Positions 21,080 through 32,229 of a DNA stretch of 64,000 bases are shown piece after piece. Numbering within the stretch: position 1 is the first letter of the stretch; each line of letters begins with the position of its first letter. Source of the DNA: Hypericum androsaemum (lineage: Eukaryota; Streptophyta; Magnoliopsida; Malpighiales; Hypericaceae); the NCBI GenBank assembly GCA_963995505.1, contig OZ023193.1, positions 6,098,521 through 6,162,520 on the forward strand, written 5' to 3'. Both the position numbers and the translations under genes were made by a program. The notes beneath the pieces were generated by a model. The model did not search any database and had not been told where the DNA came from. It saw nothing but the letters and a program-made list of their open reading frames with translations.

Positions 21080-23190
21080 TAATTAATTAGAGAATGTAGT
21101 TTTGTAGGACCCATTTACAATTTCTGATGGGCTTTTCGATTAATGTCACGATTCCATTATCGTTCTCTTCCCTTTTCCACCTCCATGCAATTTTTGAGGA
21201 CTAAAGTTGCATTTATATTTATTACGTCAAAAACAATATACATACCCAATTATGTGCACATAGTCTCGATCCAGAACTTGTTGCAACTCAAACTGGCTAT
21301 TTCATTCGCAATCCGTGGAATAGGATTATGCTTTAGTTTACATATTGGTAACTCTTATAATAATTATCCTAGTCAATATAGCATTATTTTCCGTTTGTCA
21401 TTCACTGGATTGGAATTACCATTAATAAAAATCAATAGCAATTTTACACTGAACTTGGACGACAATATTGGTGTACTCTGATGTCACTAAAGCAAGTGTG
21501 TTAAGGTTAAATAATCTTGTTTGATAAAAAAACATTAGAACATAGAGAGGCTACTTATAATCAATGTTGGATAAATAATTTGACCGATCCGACATATAAC
21601 TCAATGTTGGATCAACAATGTGCATAACTTTCAAAAATCATTTGACAATACGGTTTTTATGCTCGGTCGAGGACCAGTTCAACCAGTTAAAGTTAGCAAG
21701 GGCATAACCCCAGCTATAAAACTAATTCGACCAAGTTAACAAAATTCATAAGACGAGCTTGGAGTGGAGGCTAGCGATGGAGATGGCGAGGATGATGAGA
21801 CCGAGGTTGAACTTGCAAAAGATGTCAGGCTGGATGATGTCGTGAGCGGGGCCAACCAAACTTGACCTAATTATATCAAGAAAAAAACATGAATTATGTA
21901 TTTAGTCAGTGCTTGTAGTTCGACATAGTTCAGGCATGAGTACCTAGATATTATGTGTTTTTTTAATAAACACGCAAATAGCCACTTCGTTTTCCTCCGG
22001 TGCTTTTAATTGGGAATCTCCCGATCTGTTTATTGGATATTCGGGTGCTTTTAAAATAAACCATGAATAATAGATATCAACTTTAACGTTATTAGTTTTG
22101 ATGTTGATTTTATTACTGCTTAATTGGGCCTCGTAAGCCCATTAGACCTGGATTGGGCTTAAAGCCCTAAACATGTTACGTGTTACTGTACCAGAATATA
22201 ATTTGAGATTTTTGCATCTGGATTGCAACGGAAGTTGGCAGAAAAAATATAGGCAAGTAGACTGTAGAAGGTTTCAATTTGAAACCAATCGAAGACGAAA
22301 CAGAGATGGAGTAAGCGAGGAGAACCGAGAGGTCACCTCTTAACGGAGGCGGCGAAGGCAGTGATGGCGGTGATTTTCGGGGAGTCGGACGACGACTATG
22401 GATAAAACTCCTATGTTATGTTTGGTGGACTTCAATTTGGGAGAATTTGGGAATTGTCGGGATTTCTTCGACAATTCAGTTATTTTGGTTTTTACAAATT
22501 TTTGATCGAAACAACAAATTCTGGATCAACTAAACATTCAAACCGTTCGGCCGAATATGAATCAAAGATATTACTCTTTCTTATAAACCTCCAAATTTGT
22601 AAGGCAAATAAGACAGAAACAGCAAACTTCATAAACGCATTTATCAACTTCACATCTGAACAATCCTCTCATTGGTGAAATTTTGAGAATTAAATTACAC
22701 CAAGAATATGCCTATATCAAGATTAGAATCTTGGACCTCCATCAAGGATCGTCATTGTGGTGCACGTGCGTCTTTCCCCGTTAAATAAACAATCTCCATT
22801 TTGATCCAGATATTAAACTACCAAGGCAACACTCGATCCATTTCTTTTTGTGCGGGTTATTCACGAATGTTCAACCTCGTGACTCTTTTTTAGCTTTCTT
22901 TTCGAAAAACCTACATTGCTAACCTAATAGCACTTTGTTCGTTTATATTGGTTGATTGCCTAGCACAACATGCTGATCTGAATCACTTTTGTAATCTGCA
23001 AATTTTGATTGGAATTAGAATAAAACCTCCAGCGTTTAAAAAAAAATTCACGGTTAATAAAATAAATATCTTCACGAACAGAAATTTTTTTAGAATCAAT
23101 CTTACAAGAACAATAACTTGACTATTGATTAAGCATTATTATTGATGATAATTTGACTCGTCTTTGTATCAACGGAGATTCGTAGCCCAT
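21080..23190. other. Intergenic DNA with duplicated fragments
   Basis: 21080-21200 repeats the region upstream of other minus-strand copies (also 15050-15200 and 50770-50880). 21580-21740 has CGACC-rich MITE-like remnants. 22070-22260 repeats 19630-19800 and 25900-26080. No supported gene; the frame at 22418-22678 has no recognisable motif. Confidence 0.5.
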
Positions 23191-23207
23191 AGTATAGCTA
23201 TATTATA

Positions 23208-23287
23208 TGGGCACAAGCCCATCTTCCCTCAATTATCTTAAAAGACATGCATACTCAAAAAGCTTCACAGCGTTGAAATTAGGGTTT
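23208..23287 (+). promoter_or_regulatory. Site II pair and telo-box of plus-strand copy 2
   Basis: TGGGCACAAGCCCA at 23208-23221 and TTAGGGTTT at 23279-23287, the latter 7 nt before ATG 23295. Confidence 0.6.
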
Positions 23288-23294
23288 GGTGATC

Positions 23295-24856
23295 ATGGCT
23301 GCCGCAAATCAACAGATCACTTCCCTCTCCACGGAGTCGGAGTTGAGGAGGCGGAACAAGGAGGAAGACGAGGTCAAGGAGGTCCACCGTGAGAAGCAGG
23401 TTAAACAGCAGGAGGAGGAGGAGGAGGAGGAGGACGCGGTCCGCAAGGAGGAAGAGGGAGACAAGGAAGAGGACGGTGACGAGGATGGGAAGAGGCCGAT
23501 GACGAGGAGGAGGATGTAGACGACGATGATGATGACGATGACGATGATGAAGAGGAGGGTGAAGAGGATGACGATGAGGATGAAGAGGACGATTACGAAG
23601 AGGACGAGATCCGAAAAGGGGAGGATACTTGCAACTATGAACCGTACAAGCTTGTCGAGGATGTCAGCGAGGATGTATTTTCCAAGGATGATCCCGAGGA
23701 ATACCGGATTTATCTCAGATTCGCTATCAAGACCGAGGTGATATCTCACTCTCTAATCCTCCCTCTGTATATTATTATTATTATGTGGACCACTTTGATG
23801 ATAACTTTTCCTTTCTGGCGTAGGGTTTCTATGTACCTTTCGTCCCTAAAAAGGCCATTGGTGTAGCCACTCCCATTGACCCTAGCAGTCCGTGGTGGCC
23901 CAAGGTAGAAGAGGGGACAGTATTGGCTGTTGCGCATTACAATAAGAACAGGGCTGGCCCTGTATGCTCCCATTCCTCCTCTCCTTCTCCTTTCATTTCC
24001 TTTCCATGCGTGCTGATGATGCCCTTTGAACGCAGGATGGTAAACTGAAAGTTGTGATTATCCAGAACGCAAATATACGGCAAAACTCTGGAGGGGATAT
24101 AAAGGCAATTGGGAGGTGCTAATCTTTAGGGAAGAGCCTGATATCACTTCTGTGGTAATGATTGTACTCTCTTTTGCCCCTTTGCTTTCTTGATCGTGTA
24201 TTTTCACGTCTTTATGTTCCTTTTAATGTAATCTTCCATGTAGACCACAGGTTTTGTGGTACTTGTTAGCTCATGTTGGAAATTCAAGTAGCTTGTGCAC
24301 ATCTTTGGTCTTGTTGCAATCTCTTATAAGACTTGTTTTGTGCTCTTCTTTGCGTGACTTAGTTTTCATAGCATTAACCTGTTTGTTCTTGAAAATTAAG
24401 AAACATGTCGTTGCTTTTTGGAAACTGAATGATGGACGTTTGGTTTTTGGAAATGAATGATGAAAATTTAATTTCTGAACAATCTTAACAATATCTTTGT
24501 ATAAATAATTATTCAATGACATGCCTGAAGGTCTCCTTTTCTTTTGGTTTGTATCAATGCCATGTCCAAGCTCTCTATAGAAGGGTATTTGTGGAGATGG
24601 TAAGATGGGACCATTTTACATCCGAAAAAGTTTCTTGCATAATTTTATCTGCTCTTCCTTTTCTTGCTACTGTAAGGTCTCTTAAGTAATGAATATGCTC
24701 ACATATTTTAACTCAACTCCGATCTCTAGTTGACTTAATGTTTGCTTGAATGCTTCGTTGGCGTACCTTTTAATGCCTTTTTTTTGTCATTGGCAGATGA
24801 TCCAACGTTACAAGGCAATGCTGCAGCCCTACTTTCCAAATGTGGAATTTCATTGA
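23295..24856 (+). pseudogene. Cystatin-like copy 2 on plus strand, frameshifted and deleted
   Basis: Exon 1 starts at 23295 (MAAANQQITSLSTESEL...) and enters the acidic run, but near 23487 one base is missing from a G run, so the frame shifts and ends at 23519; the acidic frame resumes downstream (KGEDTCNYEPYKLVEDV). Exon 2 (23824-23961) is intact and reads GFYVPFVPKKAIGVATPI. Exon 3 (24036-24154) lacks 79 nt present in copy 1, exactly between two ACG triplets, removing the loop and two strands and shifting the frame. Exon 4 (24797-24856) still reads MIQRYKAMLQPYFPNVEFH. All splice sites remain. No full cystatin fold can be made. Confidence 0.8.
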
Positions 24857-25700
24857 ATCTATGTTAACAGTTTGTGATATTAAATGTTCCTGGATTCTCA
24901 ATGTAGTACCTTAAGTTATGTACTTAACTAATTTGTGCGTGTACTATGCTCTACATTGGGTGCGATGAAGTTGCACTAGATTATTAAGCACATGCTATCA
25001 AATTTGACTTCTTTAAACCATCATGTGCATTTATTAGGCTTGCTCTATGAGAAGGTCGATCCCCTGACCTAAGCATATGATGATCCAATTAGGAACAACA
25101 GCATACCTGGAACAAGAGAATTTTAGGCCAGGATGCAGTTCATAATATTACTATATGGATGCGATGTGCATTGCGTGTGAAGTCCACCGATAAACTTTCT
25201 GTTACCGTACGAAAGGTCACAGTGAAACAAGTCAGAAAAACCTGTCCTGCGAGAGAGATTAGCATGCAAATTGAGAATGCTACATACTGCTGGAAACTCG
25301 GCACAATCTAATGCCTCAATTTCTGCAGTTGATCCACAAAGTGAAGAGAACATCGTCTGAAGCCTGCCAAGGAAGGCGGCCTTTCCGACAAGTTGGCCAA
25401 CTCTTCTCGTGGCTCGAAATACATATAATAATTCACCAAGTTTTTAATACCATATCCATTCAGGGATGGAATCAGATTACAAGGATAATGAGCGCCGCCA
25501 CTGTAGCTCAACTTGGAGACGAGTTTCTTGAATTTGGACCTCTGGTTAAGCAATTTAGGATACTGGAACACACAGGACGTTTACGATTGATCTTTATCAT
25601 AAGTCACAGATATGCAAGCACAGGGAGGATACCGAAGGAACATGCGCCATTGGTGAATTCGGAAGACCAAGGACAATTGAAGATGTTGATTAATTAAGAG
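24857..25700. repeat. Duplicated 3' flank, second copy
   Basis: Repeats 8921-9830. A plus frame (25311-25697) includes ATVAQLGDEFLEFGPLVKQF; a minus frame includes TMFSSLCGSTAEIEALDCA. Neither family recognised. Confidence 0.6.
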
Positions 25701-25734
25701 GGACGTTGTCTAAACACACATTCCCTTTTTTATC

Positions 25735-27250
25735 TTTATAATACATTATTGATGAACATAAACTGACAAAATGATTTTTGACATGATTCAGGTTTGACAT
25801 TCCATTTCGTATATTACTAATTGGCTAGGATATATGATTGGGATACACTAAAAATCGAATTAGTACGAGATGAACCTGTTTACTAAACATGTTACTGTGG
25901 ATTAAACCATGAATAATATATATCAATTTTAACGTTATTAGTTTTGATGTTGATTTTTTTGCTACTTAATTGGGCCTCGTAAGCTTATTACACCTGGATT
26001 GTGCTTAAAGCCCTAAACATGTTACTACTAGAATATGAATTGAGATCTGTGCATCTGGCTTCCAATGGAAGTTGACAGAAAAAAATATGTTAGGTTCCGG
26101 TGGCATTATTGACAAATGAATTGGACTCTCAAATAGAGATTATTTAATTTGATAATTATGTTGTTGATTTGGTCTTTTTTTTATATCGCAAATACAATAT
26201 TAACAAAGAAACAAGGCACTTAATTACAGAATTGATAACTTGGTTCGTATTTGTCTTGATATTGAGTTTTTTTAATGTACAATTTTGTTTCTAAGAAATG
26301 AATAAACTAAATATAAGTATATCAAAATATAATTAATACATAATTTTTCTATTCAATAAAATTAAGATGGGAATTTTATTAGACTTTCAAAAATGAAGAG
26401 GTGCACCAATCAATGTAGATAACATATTGTCATTTAAGTGGTGCATTCGGTGAACTTTTCTTTTAATGTCATCATTTGGCACAATTGTGACAAGCAATAT
26501 CAAAAAAGTCTTTAATACTTCACATGAAGTTCTCTAATCGTACGGTGTGCATATAATTGTCATTTTAAGTGGTGCACCCGCGTCTTGGCCCGTTAAATCA
26601 ATAGTCTCTATTTTAATACAGATACTACCAAGTACCGACTCAATCCATTTTTGTGTGTGTGGATTGGATTATTCACGCAGTATCATGACACTTTTTTAGC
26701 TTTCCATTCACCTACATGCTAACCTAATAGCAACTTCATCGTTTATTTTTGTTGCTTGCCTAGCAGAATCGCATGTTGTTGCACATACATAATGTAATAT
26801 GCATATATTATTAGTAATAAAAACTATCGTCCAAAAAAATGTCGTTATGAATTAACTTTATAATCTGAATTTTTATTTATTGGTATTAGAATAGAATCTC
26901 CAACGTTACCATAAAAACACAGGTTTATAAGATAAATATCTTCACAAACGGAAAAAACTTTTAGAATCAATCTTACAAGAACAATAACTTGACTAGTGAT
27001 TGAGCATTATTATTAATTATATATTAACACAAATATCAAACACGCTATGCTGAACTCTTGCTTATTTTAATATTGCAATTTAACTGGTTAATATATGTAT
27101 TAATAAAACTTTTGACCAAAATTTTTGTGTTATACCTTTCCATTTCAGTGTAAAAATAAATAACAAGTATGTATCTCTATAATCTTTTATTATTTCACTT
27201 AATTTTTATTTAATTTAATGTTTTAGGAATGCCATTTATCATCAACAAGA
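25735..27250. repeat. Duplicated intergenic block
   Basis: Parallels 19488-20460 and parts of 22070-22260 in the same order. AT-rich, no gene recognised. Confidence 0.55.
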
Positions 27251-27282
27251 CAACTCGTAGCCCATAGTATAGTTATATTTCA

Positions 27283-27375
27283 TGGGCTCAAGCCCATCTT
27301 CACCCAATTATCTTAAAAAGACATGCATACCACACGTACGCTTCAAGAATCTTCACAGCGCTGAAATTAGGGTTT
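27283..27375 (+). promoter_or_regulatory. Site II pair and telo-box of plus-strand copy 3
   Basis: TGGGCTCAAGCCCA at 27283-27296 and TTAGGGTTT at 27367-27375, 7 nt before ATG 27383. A further GCCCAT lies at about 27260. Confidence 0.6.
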
Positions 27376-27382
27376 GGTGATC

Positions 27383-29493
27383 ATGGCCGACGCGAATCAA
27401 CAGATCACTTCCCTCCCCATGGAGTCGGAGTTGAGGAAGCGAAACGAGGAGGAAGACAAGGTCAAGGAGGTCCACCAGGTGGAGGAGGAAGACGAGGTCA
27501 AGGAGGTCCACCGTGAGGAGGAGGAAGAGGGCGCCGACGAGGATGAAGAGAAGGAGGATGACGACGAGGATGAAGAGGACGACGAGGACAGGGAAGAGGA
27601 CGGGCAAGAGAAGGAGGAGTACGACGAGGACGGGCAAGAGAAGGAGGAGGATGACGAGGACGAGAAAGAGAAAGAGGATGAAGAGTACGAGATCGGGGAC
27701 GAGGAGGAGGATACTTGCATCTATGACGGGTACAAGGTTATCGATTTGACCAAGGATATGTTTTCCAAGGATGATCCCGAGGATTACCGGATATATCTCA
27801 GATGACCGAGGTGATTTCTCAATCCCTAAGCCCTATATTATGTTCTATTATGTGGACCACTGTGACAAATTTTTCTTTCTGTTATAGGGCTTCTATGTGC
27901 CCTTTGTCCCTAAAGACGCATTTGGCGTATTCACTCCCACTGGCCCTTACAGTTTGTGGTGGCCCAAGGTAGTAGAGGGGGCAAAATTGGCTCTTGCACA
28001 TTACAATAAGAGAAGGGCTGGTACGGTAAGGTCCCTTCCTTTCCTTCTGGTTTTATTTTCTTCCAAGCACGAAGAGCACCACTGAACTCGCGATGTGCAG
28101 GATGGTCAACTGAAATTTCTGAGTATGCGGTTCCTAAACCTACGCTCAGTTGGCGGTATGCTTTTCTACATTACTCTTGAGGCCGAAACTGTTTCTTCTC
28201 GCAAAATTAATGACTACCAGACGAAAGTCTGGAGGGGGATTAAAGGGAATTGGGTGGTCTTAATCTTTAGAAAAGACCCTGAAATCGCGTCCGAGGTAAT
28301 AATTATCACCCAACTCTCTTTTGCCCCTTTCTTCAATTGATTGTGTTAACATGCTTTCTTTGTCGATGTATTTTCATGACTTTGTATTATCTTTAATGTA
28401 ATGTCCCCATCTAGACAAATCAGTTTCTGATAGGTGTTGTGTTACTTGTTAGCTCATGTTGGAAATTCAAGTAACTTGTGCACATCTTCGGTCATGTTGA
28501 AAGCTCTAAAAAGACTCGTGTTGTGCTTTTTCTTTGTGTGACTTGGTTTTCATAGCATCATCAAGCGCTTTTTGGAAAACGATTCTATCTGTACATAATT
28601 TCAATTCAAGCGAAAACCAAGCGAATGATAGAAGTTTGATTTTTGAACAAGCTTAGCAACATCTTTGTGTTATTAATGATTCAGTGACCTACCCGAGGGT
28701 CTCCTTTTCTTTTTGTTTCTTTCTGTGCCATGTCCAAGCTTTCTGTAGATGGAGATAGTAAGATGGTATGGAACCATTTTACATCCGAAAAGTTTATTGA
28801 ATAGTTTTATCTCAGCTTCCTTTTCCTGCCACTTTTAGCTTGTTTGACATGGCCAACCCAAATACGTTTTTTTTGCTATTTTCCGACTTCTTTGTGGCTT
28901 CCCTCACACTTGTAATGTATATCTATTATTTTGATATTATGCGTGTCTTGCACCAGTTTCTGAGCTTGGTTATTTGAAAGATAATTTCATGAGAATTAGT
29001 TAATAACGAAGTGATTTTCTTATCTTTTCCATGAGATTTTTGTTGTCTTCTTGCCCCCAACCATCATGTTTGTCGGTCTTCGGTGAGAATAAGAGTTATA
29101 GTTGTCAAATGTCAATGGAAGTCAAGTCGGATAATCAGTGGTTGGTTAATTGTGAAAATTCTATGTATTTTTTAGTACGTAAAATTTTATTATACACAAA
29201 AAAATACCGTCAAATACGCACAAGTGCACTACACTAATAGTATGATTAAGCATTAATCATGTCATAAGCACATATATATTTTTTAGATAAGTGTCCTAAG
29301 CACATATAGCCTCAAATAACATATCAAAATTCCATATGGGTTGAAATTGTCAACTCTGGTCTCTAGTTGACTTATTGTTTGCGTGAATGATTCATTGGCG
29401 TACCTTTTAATGCCTTTTTTTAATCATTGGCAGATGATCCAACATGGCAAAGCAATGTTCCAGCGCCTCTTTCCAAACGAGGATATTTTTTAA
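27383..29493 (+). pseudogene. Cystatin-like copy 3 on plus strand, stopped at end of exon 1
   Basis: Exon 1 runs from ATG 27383 with MADANQQITSLPMESELRKR and a very long acidic tract (about residues 20-110). At its end 10 nt seen in copy 1 are missing, which creates TGA at 27803-27805, just before the splice donor. The product would be a 140-residue acidic protein with no cystatin domain. Exons 2 (27888-28025, GFYVPFVPKDAFGVF), 3 (28101-28295, SVGGMLFYITLEAETV) and 4 (29434-29493, MIQHGKAMFQRLFPNEDIF) are open and have good splice sites. Damage appears recent. Whether the acidic peptide is made is unknown. Confidence 0.75.
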
Positions 29494-30136
29494 ATCAATG
29501 TTACAGTTTGTGACATTAAATGTTCCTGGATTTTCAATGAAGTACCTTCATTTATGTAAGTGGTACTATACAATTCAAGTTTGGTGACCGCCATCGGTGC
29601 TGGATTGGGAAAACATATGAAAAGAAAATCCCCCACCTACCTTCCCGACCCCCCTTGGTACTGGATTCCTCCTTATTGATTGATAAATACGGGATAGCAA
29701 ATGCAATCTCAGTAAATCTGATACGGTAAAATTTAGTGAGATAAAATCTGTAAAAAAAGGAAGAAGAAAGCATAGCCTAAATTCCTCGAGATAATATAGT
29801 ATAAAATTTTCCCACCCCTGCTACCCATAAACCCATGTTACACATGTAAATCCCATCCCAAAAGAAATAAAAAGCCCTACGAACATGTCGTACTATGACA
29901 AACAGAGACCTTGGCCGGCCGGATTTCCTGAAGCCCAATTCCACGATTTGGCCGGCCCAGTGAGCTGTATGCTATTGCAGCTCTAAGCTCTGGATTGGAA
30001 GATTGAAACTGTCATAAAGGGAAACCTGAGCTTATTTCTGGTCCAATTGAACATCTCTAATCTAATTGACTTCTTATTGAATTGAATGCCTTGGTCTTAT
30101 TTCTGAATTTGTTAATTAGATATTTCTGAACATCAC
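29494..30136. other. Intergenic / remnant of lost exons
   Basis: Downstream of copy 3, leading into a partial copy that has lost exons 1-2. No gene seen. Confidence 0.4.
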
Positions 30137-30795
30137 TATCAGACGAAACTCTTTAGGAGGCCCAATATGAAGTGGAAGGTGCTAATCTTTAGAAAAGACC
30201 CTGAAATTGTGGTCGAGGTAATGAATATCACTGTCTTGCCCCTTTTTCTATGGATTGTTTTATCATGCTTTTTATTTGAACAAAGATGCACATCTTTGTC
30301 ATAGATCATGTTTCGTCAATTCAGCGTTGTTCTCATGTATGTATACGACTTTGGTTTCATTTAATGTATATTGTACCTTTTTGGCGAATCAATTTCTGTC
30401 AAATTATGTACTACTTATTTAATTATGTTGGAATTCATGCAGCTTGTGCATATTTTTCCTTTTTTCCCGTCAATATTTTGTATGATTTGTTATCTTTTTG
30501 TCATGTTTATTCTATTCAAATAATTGAAAAACATGTCTTATATGTGATATCTTAATTTATTGGCAACGATTAATCCAAACCCGATACCGGGTTCTTGTTT
30601 AATTGTCAAAATTCTATACGGGTTAAATTGTCACAGAAAGGGATTTTTAACTAATGAATAGCTAACATATTTTTACTTAACTATGATTCGGTTGACTGCT
30701 TGAATACTTCGTCGTTGGCGTACCTTTTATGCCTTTTTTTTTGTAATTGGCAGATGGTCGAACGTGACATGGCAAGATTGAAGCCGTTCTTTTGA
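30137..30795 (+). pseudogene. Cystatin-like relic: end of exon 3 plus exon 4
   Basis: 30137-30216 reads YQTKLFRRPNMKWKVLIFRK and DPEIVVE, the end of exon 3 of this family, with its donor. Exon 4 (30754-30795) reads MVERDMARLKPFF and stops early. Exons 1-2 and the first part of exon 3 are missing. Confidence 0.8.
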
Positions 30796-31183
30796 AACCC
30801 GAATGTTGATTGAATCTATGTTAGAACTTAGAGTTTGTGACATTAAATGTTACTATTCTCAATTTAGTACCTTCAAATATGTAAATGGTACTATCACGAT
30901 CAAGTTCGGTAACCGGTGCTAAAATCATTTAAAGTATATTGTTAGCACCGTGGTCACCTCTACATTTAGATGAATCAACTTCTTCTTGGATCATTCATAA
31001 AAAAGTTTTTTTTATATTTATTTTGGACGTTCATTGGACTAACAAATTTCTCCCAACCCAACTTGTATTTAATAATTGGGCTCGAATTTGAGAACCATTG
31101 ACTGAGAATAATTCTTCCAATAATTAATCAAAGCATTTATTATTTGCACTTATCAAAAAAAGTATTTATTATTTGCTTGACAG

Positions 31184-31199
31184 ATGATCCATCGTGACG
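31184..31199 (+). pseudogene. Orphan exon 4 broken by a Mutator-like insertion
   Basis: After the acceptor gacag, the bases ATGATCCATCGTGACG match exon 4. The exon then breaks into a mobile element and resumes at about 32218 (GTGACACCGCAAATTAG..., similar to CGTGACATGGCAAGATT of other copies). Confidence 0.6.
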
Positions 31200-32217
31200 G
31201 ATTTGGATTCAGGGGGGACTACATAAAAATCATCCCCTGGACTAAATATGGGCCTTTAGATTTGATCAAATTCTTTTTTTATAGATCTGATGGTCAGATT
31301 CTGTTGAGGGTATTTTCGAGTTTTTATCCAAAGCATACTTATTAGGGTTCCACCATTTTTCTATATAATCCCACAAAAAAAATCATCTCTTTTTTTATCC
31401 CCCCCCCCCCCCCCCCCCCCCAAATCTTCGAAATCCTAAGCTCCGATAGTGGCCAGACACCGGAGGAGAATCGATCTACGGATCCAAGTTCAAGAACGAG
31501 AACTTCGTGAGGAAGCACACTGCCCCCAGGCCACACCGTGAGGCCCATCTTCGTCGCCGACTGCGGCCATCGCTAGATCTTCAATCTCTCTATCTATGTC
31601 CTTTGATTTTTGTGGATCGTGGTGTGCTTATTCGTCATCGTTTAGGGTTCTCGTTATATTGGGGGTAATATCTTCTTTCGAATAAAAAAATTCATAGATG
31701 AATGATACCAATATTAAAGTAGAATGATACCAATATCCTAGAACGATGATACCAATATTCGAGAAGAATGAAATCAATACATTCAAATGGTATACCTTTT
31801 CACTTATAATGGGATACAAATATTGGATGAGATGAAAACTAATATCACGGTAGAATGAAACCAATATCATAGTAGAATGAAACCAATATCCGAGAAGATA
31901 AAAACCAATATCATAGTAGAATGAAACCAATATCATAGTGGAATAAAACCAATAACATAGAAGATGGAAACCAATATCATAGTAGAATGAAACCAATATC
32001 ATAATAGAATGAAACCAATATCATAGTAGAATGAAACCAATAGCATAGAAGATGGAAACCAATATCCGAGAAAATGGAAACCAATATTCTCATACTTGTA
32101 TTTCCATAAATTGTATTATTTTGTTGATATTTTTTTTAATTATTTTAATTATTATATTTCCAATATTGCCCCTATCCCTTTCAGTGGGGATTACCCATGT
32201 CCTCACTGAATTTGAAC
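31200..32217. mobile_element. Mutator-like element with internal minisatellite, copy 1
   Basis: Ends show an imperfect inverted match (GGATTCAGGGGGGAC at left; reverse of the right end AATTCAGTGAGGACATGGG). Flanks ATCGTGACG (31191-31199) and ATGGTGACA (32218-32226) look like a 9-bp target duplication with two changes. Inside: a 23-base poly-C run (31399-31421), a GC-richer patch (31430-31570), and a degenerate repeat of about 22 bp (AGTAGAATGAAACCAATATC, about 31680-32095). No transposase. A related copy is at 35002-35854. Confidence 0.65.
31680..32095. repeat. Minisatellite (AGTAGAATGAAACCAATATC type)
   Basis: About 18-20 imperfect units of roughly 20-22 bp, variants ending in ATCATAG, AACATAG or CCGAGAA. 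The minus strand is open across it and would code for repeats of LVSFYYDIG and YWFHSTMI. That frame is probably only a by-product of the repeat. Confidence 0.75.
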
Positions 32218-32229
32218 ATGGTGACACCG

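Noticed and set aside
27374..27382. Upstream start for copy 3 giving three extra residues
   Set aside because: The codon is GTG; the conserved ATG 7 nt after the telo-box is 27383.
31628..32002. Minus-strand repetitive 124-codon frame
   Set aside because: It arises from the minisatellite unit length; the copy at 35416-35610 is shorter and there is no start context or domain.
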